From Rotaria sp. Silwood1 (Eukaryota > Rotifera > Eurotatoria > Philodinida > Philodinidae), in NCBI GenBank assembly GCA_905250075.1, contig CAJNOP010000037.1, positions 1,034,993 through 1,098,992 on the forward strand: a DNA stretch of 64,000 nucleotides, in the 5' to 3' direction. A program made the translations under genes and the position numbers. The notes beneath the pieces were generated by a model. It ran no database searches. It saw nothing but the letters and a program-made list of their open reading frames with translations, and was not told the origin of the DNA. This document shows positions 11,054 to 24,007 of this stretch, one piece after another. The stretch's first letter is position 1, and each line of letters starts with the position of its first letter.

Positions 11054-12066
11054 ATTGGGATCTGGTCTCGTAGCGTCACTCTATGGAAATGTAGGAATAT
11101 ATAGGAATTGATCACCACCATTTATATAGGATTTTCTCGAACTATATATGAAATATATAGGATACTGATTTTTGCTCAAGTCTTTAGAAGTCGGAGAAAT
11201 CTTTCAATTGCATTGAAGATTATAGACTATTTTATTTGATATGTATCTGATGAACTAAAGAAAAATATCTTTGACTTGTGAAAAACAGTATCATAATAAA
11301 GTATTTCTTTCAGAAATGAAAAAAAATAATTTGTGTTTGATTTATTTTCAACTACTCTACAGATACGGACCTATAGGATTATAAACGCAACCAAATGCAA
11401 TAGAAACCACAAAAAATTTATTTTTTGGTTTACACAATATAAACTATACCTCTTTTTAATACTATTAAAACATGTGTCATACCTAAAAGTATATTTTGAA
11501 ATATATACAAGTATAAATCTGTTTTAATTATAAGTAATCGCTGAATCAGTTGTAGTTTTTTGTCGTTTCTGTTCTTCTTGGCCCAAATCATTTTTTCATT
11601 CACTTCTAATCTTAATCAACTGTTCTGTACTTTCGACATCTGTTCCAGATCGTTTTACTTTCAGTATTATCATAATCAGTTAATCTTGTAGCTCTAGCTA
11701 TATCAAGACTATTTCTTGATTGCGGATTCTAGTAAACGTTCACTGTTATTGGTGACTGTCTAGTCGTCTTCATGAAGTTCATGCTGAAAATCTTTTAGTT
11801 TCATTAATATTTCTTCTTTTTCTTACAATAATTGCTTACAGACTTCATTTATATAAGCATGTTCTGTATTTTCTTCCATTGAACGTCTTATTGCTGCTTT
11901 CTTGACATTCAGATCAAAGAATATGTGACTTTTGCGAGGAATCTTCAATTTTTCGAAAAATATAGGAATATAGGAAAAAAACCTTGAAATATAGTCTATT
12001 ATAGGACTAATTTTAAAAATATAGGAAATATAGGAAATATAGTCCTACTACGAGGCCAGATTGGGA
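11054..12066. repeat. Decayed element with TATAGGA-rich ends
   Basis: The left end has CTGGTCTCGTAG (about 11062-11073) and the right end its inverse CTACGAGGCCAG (about 12048-12059), with one mismatch. Both ends are packed with TATAGGA/TATAGGAAT motifs, about ten copies in all. The inverted match is short, so an old transposon copy is only one reading. Confidence 0.35.
11761..11960 (-). pseudogene. Coding-like remnant (coiled-coil) inside the decayed element
   Basis: The minus strand reads FFEKLKIPRKSHIFFDLNV, KKAAIRRSMEENTEHAYIN, EVCKQLL, a stop, then EKEEILMKLKDFQHELHEDD and another stop. Its composition resembles a real helical, charged protein interrupted by stops. It may be the remnant of an element-encoded or host protein; no family is recognised. 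Confidence 0.3.
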
Positions 12067-13786
12067 TGGATGACTGCAATCATAAGACACTAATCGATGT
12101 AGGTTTTCTTTTGATATTGTCTTATTAACTTGTTCCTCTGAAACGAATCAGTATTAAATCACCTTTTCACATTCTACAGATGAAGGATGCTGAGATTCAT
12201 CGGACTAAGATTAACGAATCAGGTTCGAACAGTTATCTGTGTGACCTTCTGTAAGATTATTGAGGCAGGTACGACAATCAGTTTGCTTCCGTTCGCATTT
12301 TATTGTCATAGGACCTAAAGAGTGGCATCAATTAGCTTTGATATGGAACAGATATTGAATACACTTGATGTTTTCAGATGATTGGTGATTTCATTTAGTC
12401 ACCACTCTGATATATTTGTCGTTGTACTGAAGGATGACATCAGGGATAACAAAACAAAAGCATCAGGAACAAATTTCAGCAATTACAGAAATGTTAAATT
12501 TAATTATTTTGCATAACCATTTGTCAGTAAATTAATGTTATACAGAAGCCTTGTTTATTTGCCTCTAATTTTAATTGAGTATCTCTGTGATGGATATGTG
12601 AAAACATGATTGAGATTTCGTATTATTTGTAATAATCTTCCATGATTTTGAGACTGATTATATTCTAGACTGTCATTCGATAGATTTGCAGAATAAGAAT
12701 TCATTCATAAGTTTATGTGATCAGTAGGATTTTTTTTTCCATTCGATAATACACGTTATTGTTTCAATATAATTATGTGTACCTTCGCTTGTCCCTAGAA
12801 TCTAAATTTCATATAGATCTTAGAAGTATGAATGATTGAAAGGGAATAATAAAATTTGGGAGATGCGAAGAGTAAGTTATCTATATGCTGATGAGTACTT
12901 AGTATGGCATCGGCATTTTGACGAATGTACGTGATAATTTTTTCTAAATTTAATTTTACTGCTCTAACAATAAATGTTTTCATATTGGAAAGATAATTAA
13001 CTTGGATTTCTCTCGTCATTTAAGTCAGAGGAGGACGATGATATCAAGATAGAAATGTAATCAAGCGATCTTGCATTTGATCATCAAAAAGGAAAACATA
13101 AATACCAACTACAATCACACTCTAACAATTATAATATTTTGAAGCAAGAGAGATACAAAGCAGAGTAAGGCTCGAATAAATCGATGTCAATGTTAGGACA
13201 AGAAATATTTTCTTTATTATTAAAGAAATTTAACAATGGCAGAATAATAAATAATTAGTATAAATAAGTAACAGTAGTTCTAAGAAATTAATATGAGTGA
13301 GAAAATGGATTCACAGAATGAAAGGAAATATTTTTGCCTTTCGTGTGAAAAAACAAAAGCATTTCATGATTGGAAAGCATGATATCATCATCTATATTTT
13401 TCAGTTCAGTTGAACCGAGCAACAACTCTCCTACACTTCCTGTTACAGTCACCAATATCCATTATGTTAAATTAGTAGTTAAATGGTAATATTAATATAT
13501 AACACAGAGTATTGTAGATGTCGTAAATTGCAACAATTCATTTCTTATTTTTCGTATTGGCGTCAATATTTGACTTATCGTAGAAGATGAAAATTTGTAA
13601 ATGTAGAGTGGAGGTTCTTTCCATCCGTTGATTATTTTTTCTTTTTTGCTTAATGATGGATTGTATGGATTTCTTTCATTTTATTTTCTTACAATATTAA
13701 TTTTTGTAATACTTGATTTGATTTTATTACTTTCTTTTGTCTTTCTTCAAGATTAATATCATTATCTCATCAGTACCGTTGCTACA
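12067..13786. other. Intergenic upstream of RPL21
   Basis: AT-rich. A minus-strand 74-codon frame at 12795-13019 (includes EKIITYIRQNADAIL) looks mildly protein-like but matches no family I know. The last 60 bases before the RPL21 ATG are pyrimidine-rich (TTTCTTTTGTCTTTCTTC), as expected for a ribosomal-protein 5' end. Confidence 0.45.
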
Positions 13787-14524
13787 ATGACAAATCCAAA
13801 AGGTTATCGTCGAGGTACCCGTCATTTATTTGCTCGAGATTTCAAGAAAAATGGTCGTATTCCTTTGGCTACCTATATGAAAATTTACAAACGTGGTGAC
13901 ATTGTCGATATTAAAGTATATTTATTTGTTGTTTTAAATTTTCAAACACTATATATTGATATTTACGGTACTCTTTTTAGGGCAATGGTGCTGTGCAAAA
14001 AGGTATGCCACATCGATTTTATCATGGAAAAACTGGTCGTGTTTTTAATGTAACTCGACATGCTGTTGGTATTATTGTCAACAAACGTGTTCGGTATATT
14101 TTTTTAATATATGTAATTTGAAATATATTTAATACATATATATATATATATCAATTTCAGTCATCGTATCATTGCTAAACGAATTAATGTTCGTATTGAA
14201 CATAGTATGTAATAGTATTTTGTTTGAAAAATATAACCTATTCACTGTATAGTCAAACACTCAAAATGTCGTGCTGATTTTCTCAATCGTGTCAAACTCA
14301 ATGAACAATTGAAACGAGGAGCCAAAGAATCAGGCAAAAGTGTACCACTTGCTAGTATTAAACGTCAGGTAATATTTATAGACGTATCTATATATATTTG
14401 TGTATTCTCATGTGAATTTGTTATTTTTTTATAGCCACAAGGCCCACGTAAACAACATTTGGTACGAACTCGAGGCAACAAACCACAAATTGTCGAACCA
14501 ATTCCTTATCAATTTGTGGCTTAA
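13787..14524 (+). CDS. RPL21: 60S ribosomal protein L21 (eL21)
   Basis: Five exons: 13787-13915, 13981-14093, 14161-14204, 14253-14368 and 14435-14524. The introns are 48-67 bp with GT-AG ends. The product of about 163 residues begins [15 protein letters not shown] and contains [42 protein letters not shown], and ends EPIPYQFVA, all hallmarks of eL21 of the large ribosomal subunit. Length matches the usual 160. It is the upstream gene of a tight pair with LSM7. The upstream pyrimidine tract suggests TOP-type translational control, which is an inference. Confidence 0.97.
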
Positions 14525-14707
14525 AAAAAATGTTGTTTTTTTTGTTGCTACTCTTGTTAATGTTTTTTTCCATCACGCAAATATAAAGCATGAAGAAGAA
14601 AAAAAAAAAAGAAAAACTATCCGAATAAAAACAAAACATCAATAAATAGATCATCATATTTTGATGTCAATTTCTAAATTATAGTGTTTTTTTATTTCAT
14701 ACTTCAG
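14525..14707 (+). promoter_or_regulatory. RPL21-LSM7 intercistronic region
   Basis: This is a 183 bp gap on the same strand. It contains AATAAA at 14624-14629, a T-rich tract (GTGTTTTTTTATTTCATACTTC) and an AG at 14706-14707 abutting the LSM7 ATG. An AG flush against the start codon after a pyrimidine stretch is a 3' splice site with no upstream donor in the gap, the expected sign of spliced-leader trans-splicing. Confidence 0.55.
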
Positions 14708-15070
14708 ATGGCTGATAGCATTGGTCGTCGAAAAGAAAATATTGTTGATTTAAATAAATATTTAGACAAACGTATTCGAGTGAAATTTAATGGTGGTCGA
14801 GAATGTAGTGGAGTTTTAAAAGGTAGAAACATATATATATATATAGATAAGTTAATATATTAATATTTTATTAATTTAGGTTATGATCAATTATTAAATT
14901 TGGTACTCGATCAAACTATTGAATATTTACGTGATCCCGATGATGAATATAAAATTAGTGAAGATACTCGACAATTAGGACTTGTTATATGTCGAGGTAC
15001 ATCAGTAGTACTCATATGTCCATTAGATGGCATGGAAGAAATTCCAAATCCATTCGTTCAACATGAATGA
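14708..15070 (+). CDS. LSM7: U6 snRNA-associated Sm-like protein LSm7
   Basis: Two exons, 14708-14822 and 14880-15070, join to a product of about 101 residues. The Sm fold is clear: Sm1 has LDKRIRVKFNGGRECSGVLKG and YDQLLNLVLDQTIEYL, and Sm2 has LGLVICRGTSVVLICP. The ENIVDLNKYLDK start and the GMEEIPNPF tail are typical of LSm7. It is a subunit of LSm1-7 (mRNA decapping) and LSm2-8 (U6 snRNA) rings. It sits 183 bp downstream of RPL21 on the same strand and is probably co-transcribed with it. Confidence 0.95.
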
Positions 15071-18000
15071 TGCAATCGTTGGACTAATTTTACAGTCTGA
15101 TATAGTTCTTCGTTCTTTTTTTTTTCTTTGATTTTTTTTCTGTTCATTCTTTTTTGTACAAAAATAAAAAAGGACGGTAAAATTAATAAAATTCAACATG
15201 TCAAAATAGATTTTTTGCCCATTTTTTCCTCACATAACAAAATTAGTCATACAATTATTTGTCAAAAACACAAAGCTTATACAAAATTAAATATTTTGTT
15301 TAGCGATAATCTTTTCCGTGGTAGACAAAGAAATGATCTTCGGAAAATATGATTGTTCTTATTTTGGATATATAGAAATGAAAAATATCATTTGATTCTT
15401 CTTTAAAATATGATTATTTATATTAATATTACATTATTGAAACAAAGCCACCAGATCAACTGACCTTGTCAAGCGTGGAACAAAGACTTCTACAAGGACA
15501 CTCTATTCATAATATCAACAAAATAACATAAATAAATTTGGTTGAGTATTGTAGACGAAATGGTCGACGATACGCCCTCAATGTCAACAACAAAAGAGTT
15601 ATTCATCAATAGACTTGTCTTAATCATAAGAAAATACTAAAAGTAATCAATGAGAACATATAGAAAATCTGAAGAAACGTTATATTATTTAACTATTCAT
15701 TCGTTTTTTTGTTTTCGTCAAAACTAGCGTTTGTATTTAATCCGATAGAAAATATTTGACACGCTATATCACATAAAATTGAAAACCAAACAAAAGATAT
15801 CGAAGAAAGTCAATTGATTTTTAATGAAACAGTTATAAAATGTCTATATTTGTGTCGTAATAAATTATCTGTTGTCTATGAAAAAGCAATCTTTTTTTTT
15901 TGTTATTTTTTCCAAGAATGAATGAATGAATGAATAAGATTTTCAATTATGATACAATCTCGTACTCTTAGTGGCCTCTCATTTCAGAGATGAAACAGTT
16001 CAAGTAGCCATATATAGAAAGAAACACCCGCAAAGCCAAATGCGCAAGTTTTTTCTTGCACACAAATGTATATGAACTCTAGCGCATATATGTAAAAGAA
16101 TAGTTCAAGAAGGTCATTTGGCTTCAACTATACAGTATTACGAATACTGAAGCGATATTTCAATAAATAAACAATAGTAGTTAGTATGAAACGTATTACA
16201 AACAATTGAACTAAGTTCATCAAGTAAGGAAAATGTTTAAATCATATATATATATGCTAAGGATATTCAACAAGTGTCAGATTATTGTAGAAGTTACGCA
16301 ATTTTGAGCTTAATGATTTGAATCAATTTTTCTTATTGAAAATAAAAACATTTATTAATTTCATGAGTTTACTAGAAAACTATGATTTTCGTGTAAATAA
16401 AAAAAAATGATTAGATGGATGAACAAATCGAACCGAAAGATATGTTTATCAAATTCTACATGTAAGTCCGATGTATTATATTCGAAAGAACATATTCTAG
16501 AAAGATCAAGTATTGTTCTATTTCAATAAACATGTTATTTCATCTAAATATTCCCTTTTGTTTATAGGCACTCGAATCAAACGTCTAAGTCAGAAAATAT
16601 GTTCACACGCGAGGACTGACATACTAGAAATATTAGTACTAAATATATCCAGAAATAAATTTCGTTATACTATATTCAAAGATGAAAATTAATTTTTCTA
16701 TCTCAGTCACACAATGTTGTCTCCAATGATTTAATCATTTTGTTCAAGTTCCTCAAACATTTGTTAGAATGACATTCACAATAACTGTTTAACAATGATG
16801 AATTCCCAACGTTTCTATGCGCAATTTAGTAGTGAAACATTCTATCTTGTCTAATGGAATTAAATAAATTTCTTGGTTTCTCTCACAATAGTTGTCGTGT
16901 ATGTATGCTTCATGTCTTTCTATTTTGTTCGACTATAATCATGAGTTTTATCGAGTATGTGTAAGGTTTTTTATATGAAGATATTTCTTGCCCCTCAGCC
17001 CCCCTCAGTAATAATTAAACATGATTACATATACCTACTTACATAAATATAGTACAGTAATTTTCGTTTATTTCTGTATATCTTAGTAAGGCAGTTCGTA
17101 TATATAAATTCTCAGTTTCTAGCAAAGAAACATTTGTTTGATTGAAAACTGAAATAGAATTCTTTTTATATATGAAGAATTATAAGTTTTAAAAAGTTCT
17201 AACTTAATTGAAAATAATTTTACATTCGATGACAGAAAAATTCAAAGTAAGAAACATATTTTTATGTATATAGTATCATTTTTTTTTTTATCTAAGATTT
17301 TTAAAATTATATTTAGGTAATATCAATTAACATAAATATATACTATTTAGATAGAAAAAAAAAAAACAGAACAGTTCAACAAATAGAATCTTTTCGTGAC
17401 TATGATAATAAAATAAAGGAATGATAGAAGGAGATTAGAGACACTCCTACTCAATTCTTCATATTTTATTTGACACATTCATCAATATTTCTTTTCAATA
17501 AAATAATCTATGAATATTTATTTTAAATATATTCATTTGTCTGTTTAAGATTTATCTTATAAATAAAATATGCTCATATTGTCAAAACTAACACTTATCG
17601 GAGATAATTATTCTGTGTATTTTCGTTTCATATTGAATAAAAAAAATACGTTTCTATCAGTTTCGAATGCATGCAAAAAAAAAACATGTTCTCTTCAATA
17701 TTAAAGTTACCTTTTTATTAGCTTTTATCGGAAATCACTAAAAATCCCACATTCATATGTTGTTATTAGACAACATAAATAATGTAATTATTATTATCAT
17801 TATTATCCACTATTCACATACTTATGCAGGTTTCTTTTTATGAAAAATATGCGTATTTTATAACTACAGTATTGCTTCTCTGAGTTTTTTATAACTAAAT
17901 AAGCGATAGACAGTGCATGAGTATAATCTCTTCGTAATACAATAGAAGTATTAAAGCGCATTAATTAATAGTTGTAATTTACTCAATGGAACCCTACAAC

Positions 18001-21000
18001 TTAAAACGGTACCACACATGAAAGCAGTAACAAATTTAAAAAAAACCGTTTGAATTATTTCATATCAGAATATAGATTTGCATACTTAACAACTATTGAA
18101 ATTCGAACTCTTTTATATATTGAAAATATTCAAAGAAAAAAAAAGCCAATACGTTGATATTTGAGTTTAGCTCTATGTTATAAATTTTTTCATTTATTAT
18201 TTTGATATTTTTATTCAAATATAAGATATATTGATTTCGTAATTTTGCATTTTAAACACTTGATTTGACAATATGGTGCCACATATACTAATATATATAT
18301 ATATTCACATCATATTTTAAAAGTAGACTTAACATATGGAAAGATATTCTCACTATGAAAATCATTTTTATCAACAGTTATTCTTGTTGCTGTCTTACTT
18401 TTTTTTATTTTTTATAATAAATATAAAGGTTTATTTTTGTCGACGAATGAACATAGATGAGGTATAAAAGAACATCGATATTATAAGTATAAATAAGTAT
18501 TATATGTACTTGAATTTAATAATGACAAAAATAGAACATTGTTCGAAATTATTAAATGTTATTCGTATAGAATCAATATTTTCAACTAGATTTTAATTAA
18601 ACTATTGTTAATTATTATTTATTAATAAGTGTCTTTTGTTCATCTAGTTATAGTTGAAAAATAACAACGATGATCACATTGCATGATTGAACTAAATTCG
18701 GAAAATTACATACTCAACAGATTCATTCTTATTTCTTCGAACATGCATCGAGATTGATATAGTTATTGCTATTATTCTATAGAATAGAAAGGCATCGAAT
18801 AGACGGGAATCAAGGAATTCTTGTGCACGTAAATATATCATCATTAAGAAATTATTTTTATATATTCCACTTTTCATGATAATATAGGTCAATGATAATT
18901 AATCTAGATTTATTTTGTAGTGTATTACTTAACCTTTCGATATTTTCGACAATCATTAGTGTTGGTTACAAAGAGTAATAACATTGTTCTATTTATTGTT
19001 CTTACTTGATTTATATGTTTTATTTATATCAATCTTGCATTCTCGATTATCAAGAATAAATCTATCATTTTTTTTTTGCATAGACTATTCAAGTGGCTGC
19101 TTTATACCTTAAGAAGAAGAAAAAAAAAAGAAATACATGAGACACAAAACTATTCAGTACTATTCAATTTTTTAGTCGAATATCAAAAACTATAAGAACA
19201 TTAATAATAATTCTATAGTTACTTGTATAGGATTTTTATTTATAGTAGTAGAATATCGTAGAAATAACTAGATCGATTTCGTATTTGACCCATACTCTAG
19301 TAAGTTTTTCTATTTTCTATGATTCTTTTTTGGAAACTATTAATGTAGTGTGAATTGGTGATTTTTTTTTCATATTATTATTCTTTTTTTCTTGCTAGTC
19401 ATAGAAAAATAGAACATAGTGTGAATGAAAACAAGGACGAGTATCAACAATTCCCGACATGATGACAATATCGTTAAGAACGAGAAAGTGATCACTTCTA
19501 TTAGCATTTCATACTCGTTCGTATACAATAGTCTAACTGTGGTAAGTTTTGTCTCGAACTAACTGTAAAAGACATTGTAACATAACACTTAATAACGGAT
19601 GTTATGATATGTTACTACTTGGTATAGTAAATAAACAATAGTTAATGACTCATTTTAATTTAGAAAATGTACTAGACTAAAACGTCCTTTAATTCGTTTT
19701 CGTCAATTTTACTTTATTTTTTTTTTGCTTTCATAGATGTGTGTGTCTGCATTCCGACATAACAAAAAAAAAAGGACAAAGAGACAGAAATGGATCTTTT
19801 CCATTGTTTATTCATTGACAAGACTGGGTTAGCTTGCATTATATTAACTATATTTTTCATCTTCGTATGTTGAATATGCTTCTTCCGACAAGTATTGTTC
19901 TTAGTCGATAGTTTTCTGCCATCTTTTATTTTTCTTTTATCTATTTCTATCAATCTTTCTTTGTCATTATTACTATGTTGTTGTTGCGCGTCGATTGCAT
20001 TTTATGTTCATTAAATGAAAGAGAAAAAGGAAGAGCGAGATTGAGAATCGTAATAGATTTATAAAAAAAAAAAAAAAAAAAAAGAATTGACAAAAAGAAA
20101 AGAATAAGAGAAATATCTATATTCTAATTAAATAAAATATATATTCATATCAGATTTTATTTTAACTCTGTCAACTCACTATTAACTTGAGTAATATATT
20201 CATATATATTAATAAATAGTTATTTTGTAATTATAACTAAATATTATATGAGAAATAGAAAAAAAAAAATGTCGGAAATAATATAATATATTGAATTTAA
20301 GATCAATTAAATTTTTACCAAAAATAGCAATAGATGCGAACAATAAAGGAAAAAAAGCATTCTTATTGAAATGAGCACACGCTTGTCAACAAACCTGTCA
20401 ATCGTAAGTACTTTCGCTAACATGCTCATTGTCAAGGGCATTAAGCGTTGGCATATACATAGATTATGTTGGAGAAGTTCAATGTCGAGTAACGACCATA
20501 TATAAACACTTACAGAGACACTTGACTTTTCGGACGACAGACACCATACATACAGGAAGTACATTATCAAAATCCCGATGTTCATCGATCAAATATAAGA
20601 TGAGAGAACGAGAATCATAACTTTTCTTTTTTTTTATGAAAATATAGATAAATAGATTAATATGCTAAGCAATAATAATTGTTCAAATTTGCAAAACCGC
20701 GAAAGAATATAAGAGATCATTTATATGTTTCTTAAAAGTCACATACGTTCATATCATTATTATGTAAGAGAACTTTTCTTTTTTTTGTCTAAAGTGCAAA
20801 ATATTACTAGTACGTTCAGATTTGAACTAATATCACGGACAAATAATCATTCTTTTAATCCATTATTAACTATCAAGTGTAAAAGTATATATATATATGT
20901 ATTTGTCAGTTGTCATGTAAAGTATGTTAGCTAAGCACTTGTCATAGCAAAAAAAGATTCTTCTTCACATATTGAGATAAGTTGAAATGAAAAAGCTTCT

Positions 21001-22054
21001 TTTTTTTTTTTTTCTTTTTCGAGAATATTTTCTTCTTTATCTTATTTTTCATCTATGACTATGATGTATAATTGTTCATTTATATGTGCATTATTTTGAT
21101 TAGCATCTGTTGCGATTCAACACCAACTTTTGTCATCAAACAACAATATCGATTGTAAGAAACATATTTCTTTATAAATAACAGTATCTTTCAACTGTGT
21201 GAATGCTCATTTAGCTTTCATTTTACTTTATATCGAAGCATTTCCGTGTACCCTATGTTCTATTTGTCTTTATGTCGAGTCATGTTACTTAATAGAGCAT
21301 TTACGATGCATATACAATAATGTCATTAAATAGGGAAAGAGGAAGTCAGAAATGCACACAAGCCTTCTTTTGATGATGGGCGGCTATAACTATTCCGTTC
21401 CGCCTTATTCCGTCTGCTTTTGTTTGTTACTATTTTAGCTTAAATTCTTAAAATAACCTTGATAGCTCAATGACAAGGACAAATTTGTAAATGACAAAAA
21501 ACAATAGATAATAGTTGATATGTTTAGTTAATTTATAAACATCAGATTCAACACGTTTAATATGTAATTAACTATAAATATTGATATAATTCACATAGAT
21601 ATTTTACTTATAAATAATGTTAATAGTATTGAAACAAAAAAAATAGTAAATATTTAAACGAGAGAAAAATATTGTTAAGTGTCATGTAAATATCCTTCTA
21701 TTCATTTCTTTCTCCTTTGATTTATTTACAGCAATTATACTTCCATAGAGTAGATTTTTGTTTATCGATAAATGTATCTATGATAAAAAAAAAGAAGAAG
21801 AAGACATCGAAACAGGCTTCTATTCATTATTCTTTTCCTATTGAGAAAATCTTTCACAATATTTACACATATTAGATATAAAAAAAAGTATGTGTTAGAA
21901 TACAAAGAAAAATTGTATATGCCACCTTGATTTTGGATTGTCTGTTGACGTTTTTACTACAAGTTACTTGTTCATTGATTATTTACGTGGTTCAGCATAA
22001 TAAAGTTAGGATAGTAATTCCAACTCACTGTCAGGCGATTTCTTTTGTTCTCTT

Positions 22055-22073
22055 TCTCTCTCTCTCTCTCTCT
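22055..22073. repeat. (TC)n microsatellite
   Basis: About nine TC dinucleotides followed by TGTC, in a wider pyrimidine-rich context. Confidence 0.85.
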
Positions 22074-23420
22074 GTCTTTTTTTTCTAGTCTTCTTTCAAT
22101 CTAAAAATCAACAGAAAAAAGATTAACGATCTGTTCAATAGTCTAGCGAAGACGTAAAAACGCACAGCATCATCAGTGTTTGCACATATACAGACAGAGA
22201 AAAAGATGGACGAAAGATGAGCCGAATTGTGTCAGCTGTCGGCTTTGTTCTCTCTCCTTTTTTTTTTTTCTCTTTTCTAATGTCATCTATTTCTTTTTTG
22301 ATTCAGGCAACAACAACAACAACAAAAATTGATGTTGATGATGGTGATAAGTTTTGCGTCGAATGAAATGCGTTGTAAGACAAGAATTTCTCTTTTCAAC
22401 GTTGCTATGTTTCGATTCTATACCAATCGACCGATAGATAAAACTTTTTTTCTTTACGGGTCCGTCTAAAGTTTTTGATTTTTCGCACATTCTTTTTTAT
22501 CATATAAAATTTATTATCAAATTATTTTCTTTCTCTCAAACCAAATGTTTCTTTTCTTTCTTTTTTTTTACTAATGTCTAACTTAATATTTTGACAACAT
22601 ATGCATCAGACTATTTTATTAAGAAATATTCATTCTAACATGTACAGTACATTTTTTACTAACTCATTTTGACATTAACTTATGTTATTAAAAAACAAAA
22701 TCAGTTAATTATATATAGTATCACAATTTATGTTAGATGTATTTATATTTTGTACTTATTAACCGGTACATTCGATATTAACAGAAGAGATAACAAAAAG
22801 AATATAATATGAAAAGCAAATAAAAAAAAAACACTATTAATTAATCATGTTTGCGTCTAACGATTATTTAACCAATATATCAAAAGCAAATACAGAATTT
22901 GTAGTTCTATGGTGTTTTTCGATTACCGATAGATAATCAGAGTGAGATAAAACTACTAATAATAAATAGTGAAAATGTGTATTTGTAGTAAAATAGAACT
23001 CTTCTATCATTACTATAGTGATTTGAAGATGAATATGACTAGTCGAGAGAATCATCAATCTGACCTTTACATAGAAGAAAAAAAGTGAACAGTAGTTCAT
23101 GTTGGTCTACTGTTTAAACTAATATCGATAAGGAAAATACTCTACCGATTACAATTCTGCAAATGATTCCATTGATATTATTTTGATAACCTAGAATAGT
23201 TGTGAACAACATACTATGATCAAAAACGTAAGACAACAACAACAACCAAAAAAAAAAAAGAAATCATGTTTTTATTATGAAGTTAAATAGAAAACTATGC
23301 TATCATGCGTTATAAATGAAACGACGAAGAAGTGCTTCTGTGAAAATGAGTTTTTTTTCTTCTTCTATGCTTGTGAAAAAAAAGGAAGTATATAGTTCTG
23401 TGTATAGTTAAAAAGCATAA

Positions 23421-23470
23421 AAAGAGAGAGAGAGAAAGAGAGAGAAAGAGAAAGAGAAAAAGAGAGAAAA
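23421..23470. repeat. GA-rich purine tract
   Basis: Fifty bases of AGAG/GAAAG repeats without pyrimidine interruption. It may bind GAGA-type factors or adopt a triplex, but nothing else in the sequence shows a role. Confidence 0.8.
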
Positions 23471-24007
23471 TCGAATGCTATGACAGTTTTAAATTCTTGT
23501 CTTTTATTTTTCTAAAGAGTTTTTGCTTTTTTTCTAAAATAAAAGCATTAAATGACTGAGCATTGAACAAGTTAGGTTTCCTGTGTTGACTGTAAGCCAT
23601 AATTTCTTGCACAATTCATTTGATTAAAAAACAACGAACTCATTCTTGTTTCTCATATTTCATCAAGAGACGTAATATACGACTACTGTAGGTAACATTT
23701 ATGCTTGACGCGTATATAGGTGTCATTTTTTATTGATTAATAAAGATATTGAATTTTCATAAAAAAAGAGTATTGTCATATGAATAACTTATTTTTTATT
23801 TGTTGAATATCATTGTAGAAGTTATATTAAATTCTACAAAGTATTATAGAGTTTTATTTTTCGAATATTTTACTTATCATTTTGGTTTCAAGTGAAATGA
23901 ACTTTATTCTTATTATTGACTTTGATTAATTTAATGTTTTAATTTTTTTTCTCTTAGATGAAAAACTATTTGTTAAAAATAAATGATATAATTAGATAAT
24001 AATTCAA

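Larger units (their letters stand above)
15071..24007. other. 8.9 kb region without a recognisable protein gene
   Basis: The longest gene-free stretch of the window. It contains homopolymer A/T runs, (TC)n at about 22055-22073, a GA-rich purine tract at about 23421-23470, an A19 run near 20060 and AAG/TTC stretches. Scattered 60-90 codon frames look random. It could hold distal regulatory DNA for the receptor at 24 kb, unspliced non-coding RNA, or a gene with very short exons that I missed. Confidence 0.5.

Noticed and set aside
12221..12240. GGTTCGAAC resembling a tRNA T-arm
   Set aside because: No acceptor stem, D-arm or anticodon arm can be folded around it. The same word near 34572 and a similar GGTTCGAAA at 58821 also fail.
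20307..20620. Overlapping 92 and 63 codon frames on opposite strands
   Set aside because: Composition is random and no splice or domain evidence supports either.
23421..23470. Possible CRISPR-like or telomeric array
   Set aside because: It is a simple GA purine tract without spacers or a telomere unit.
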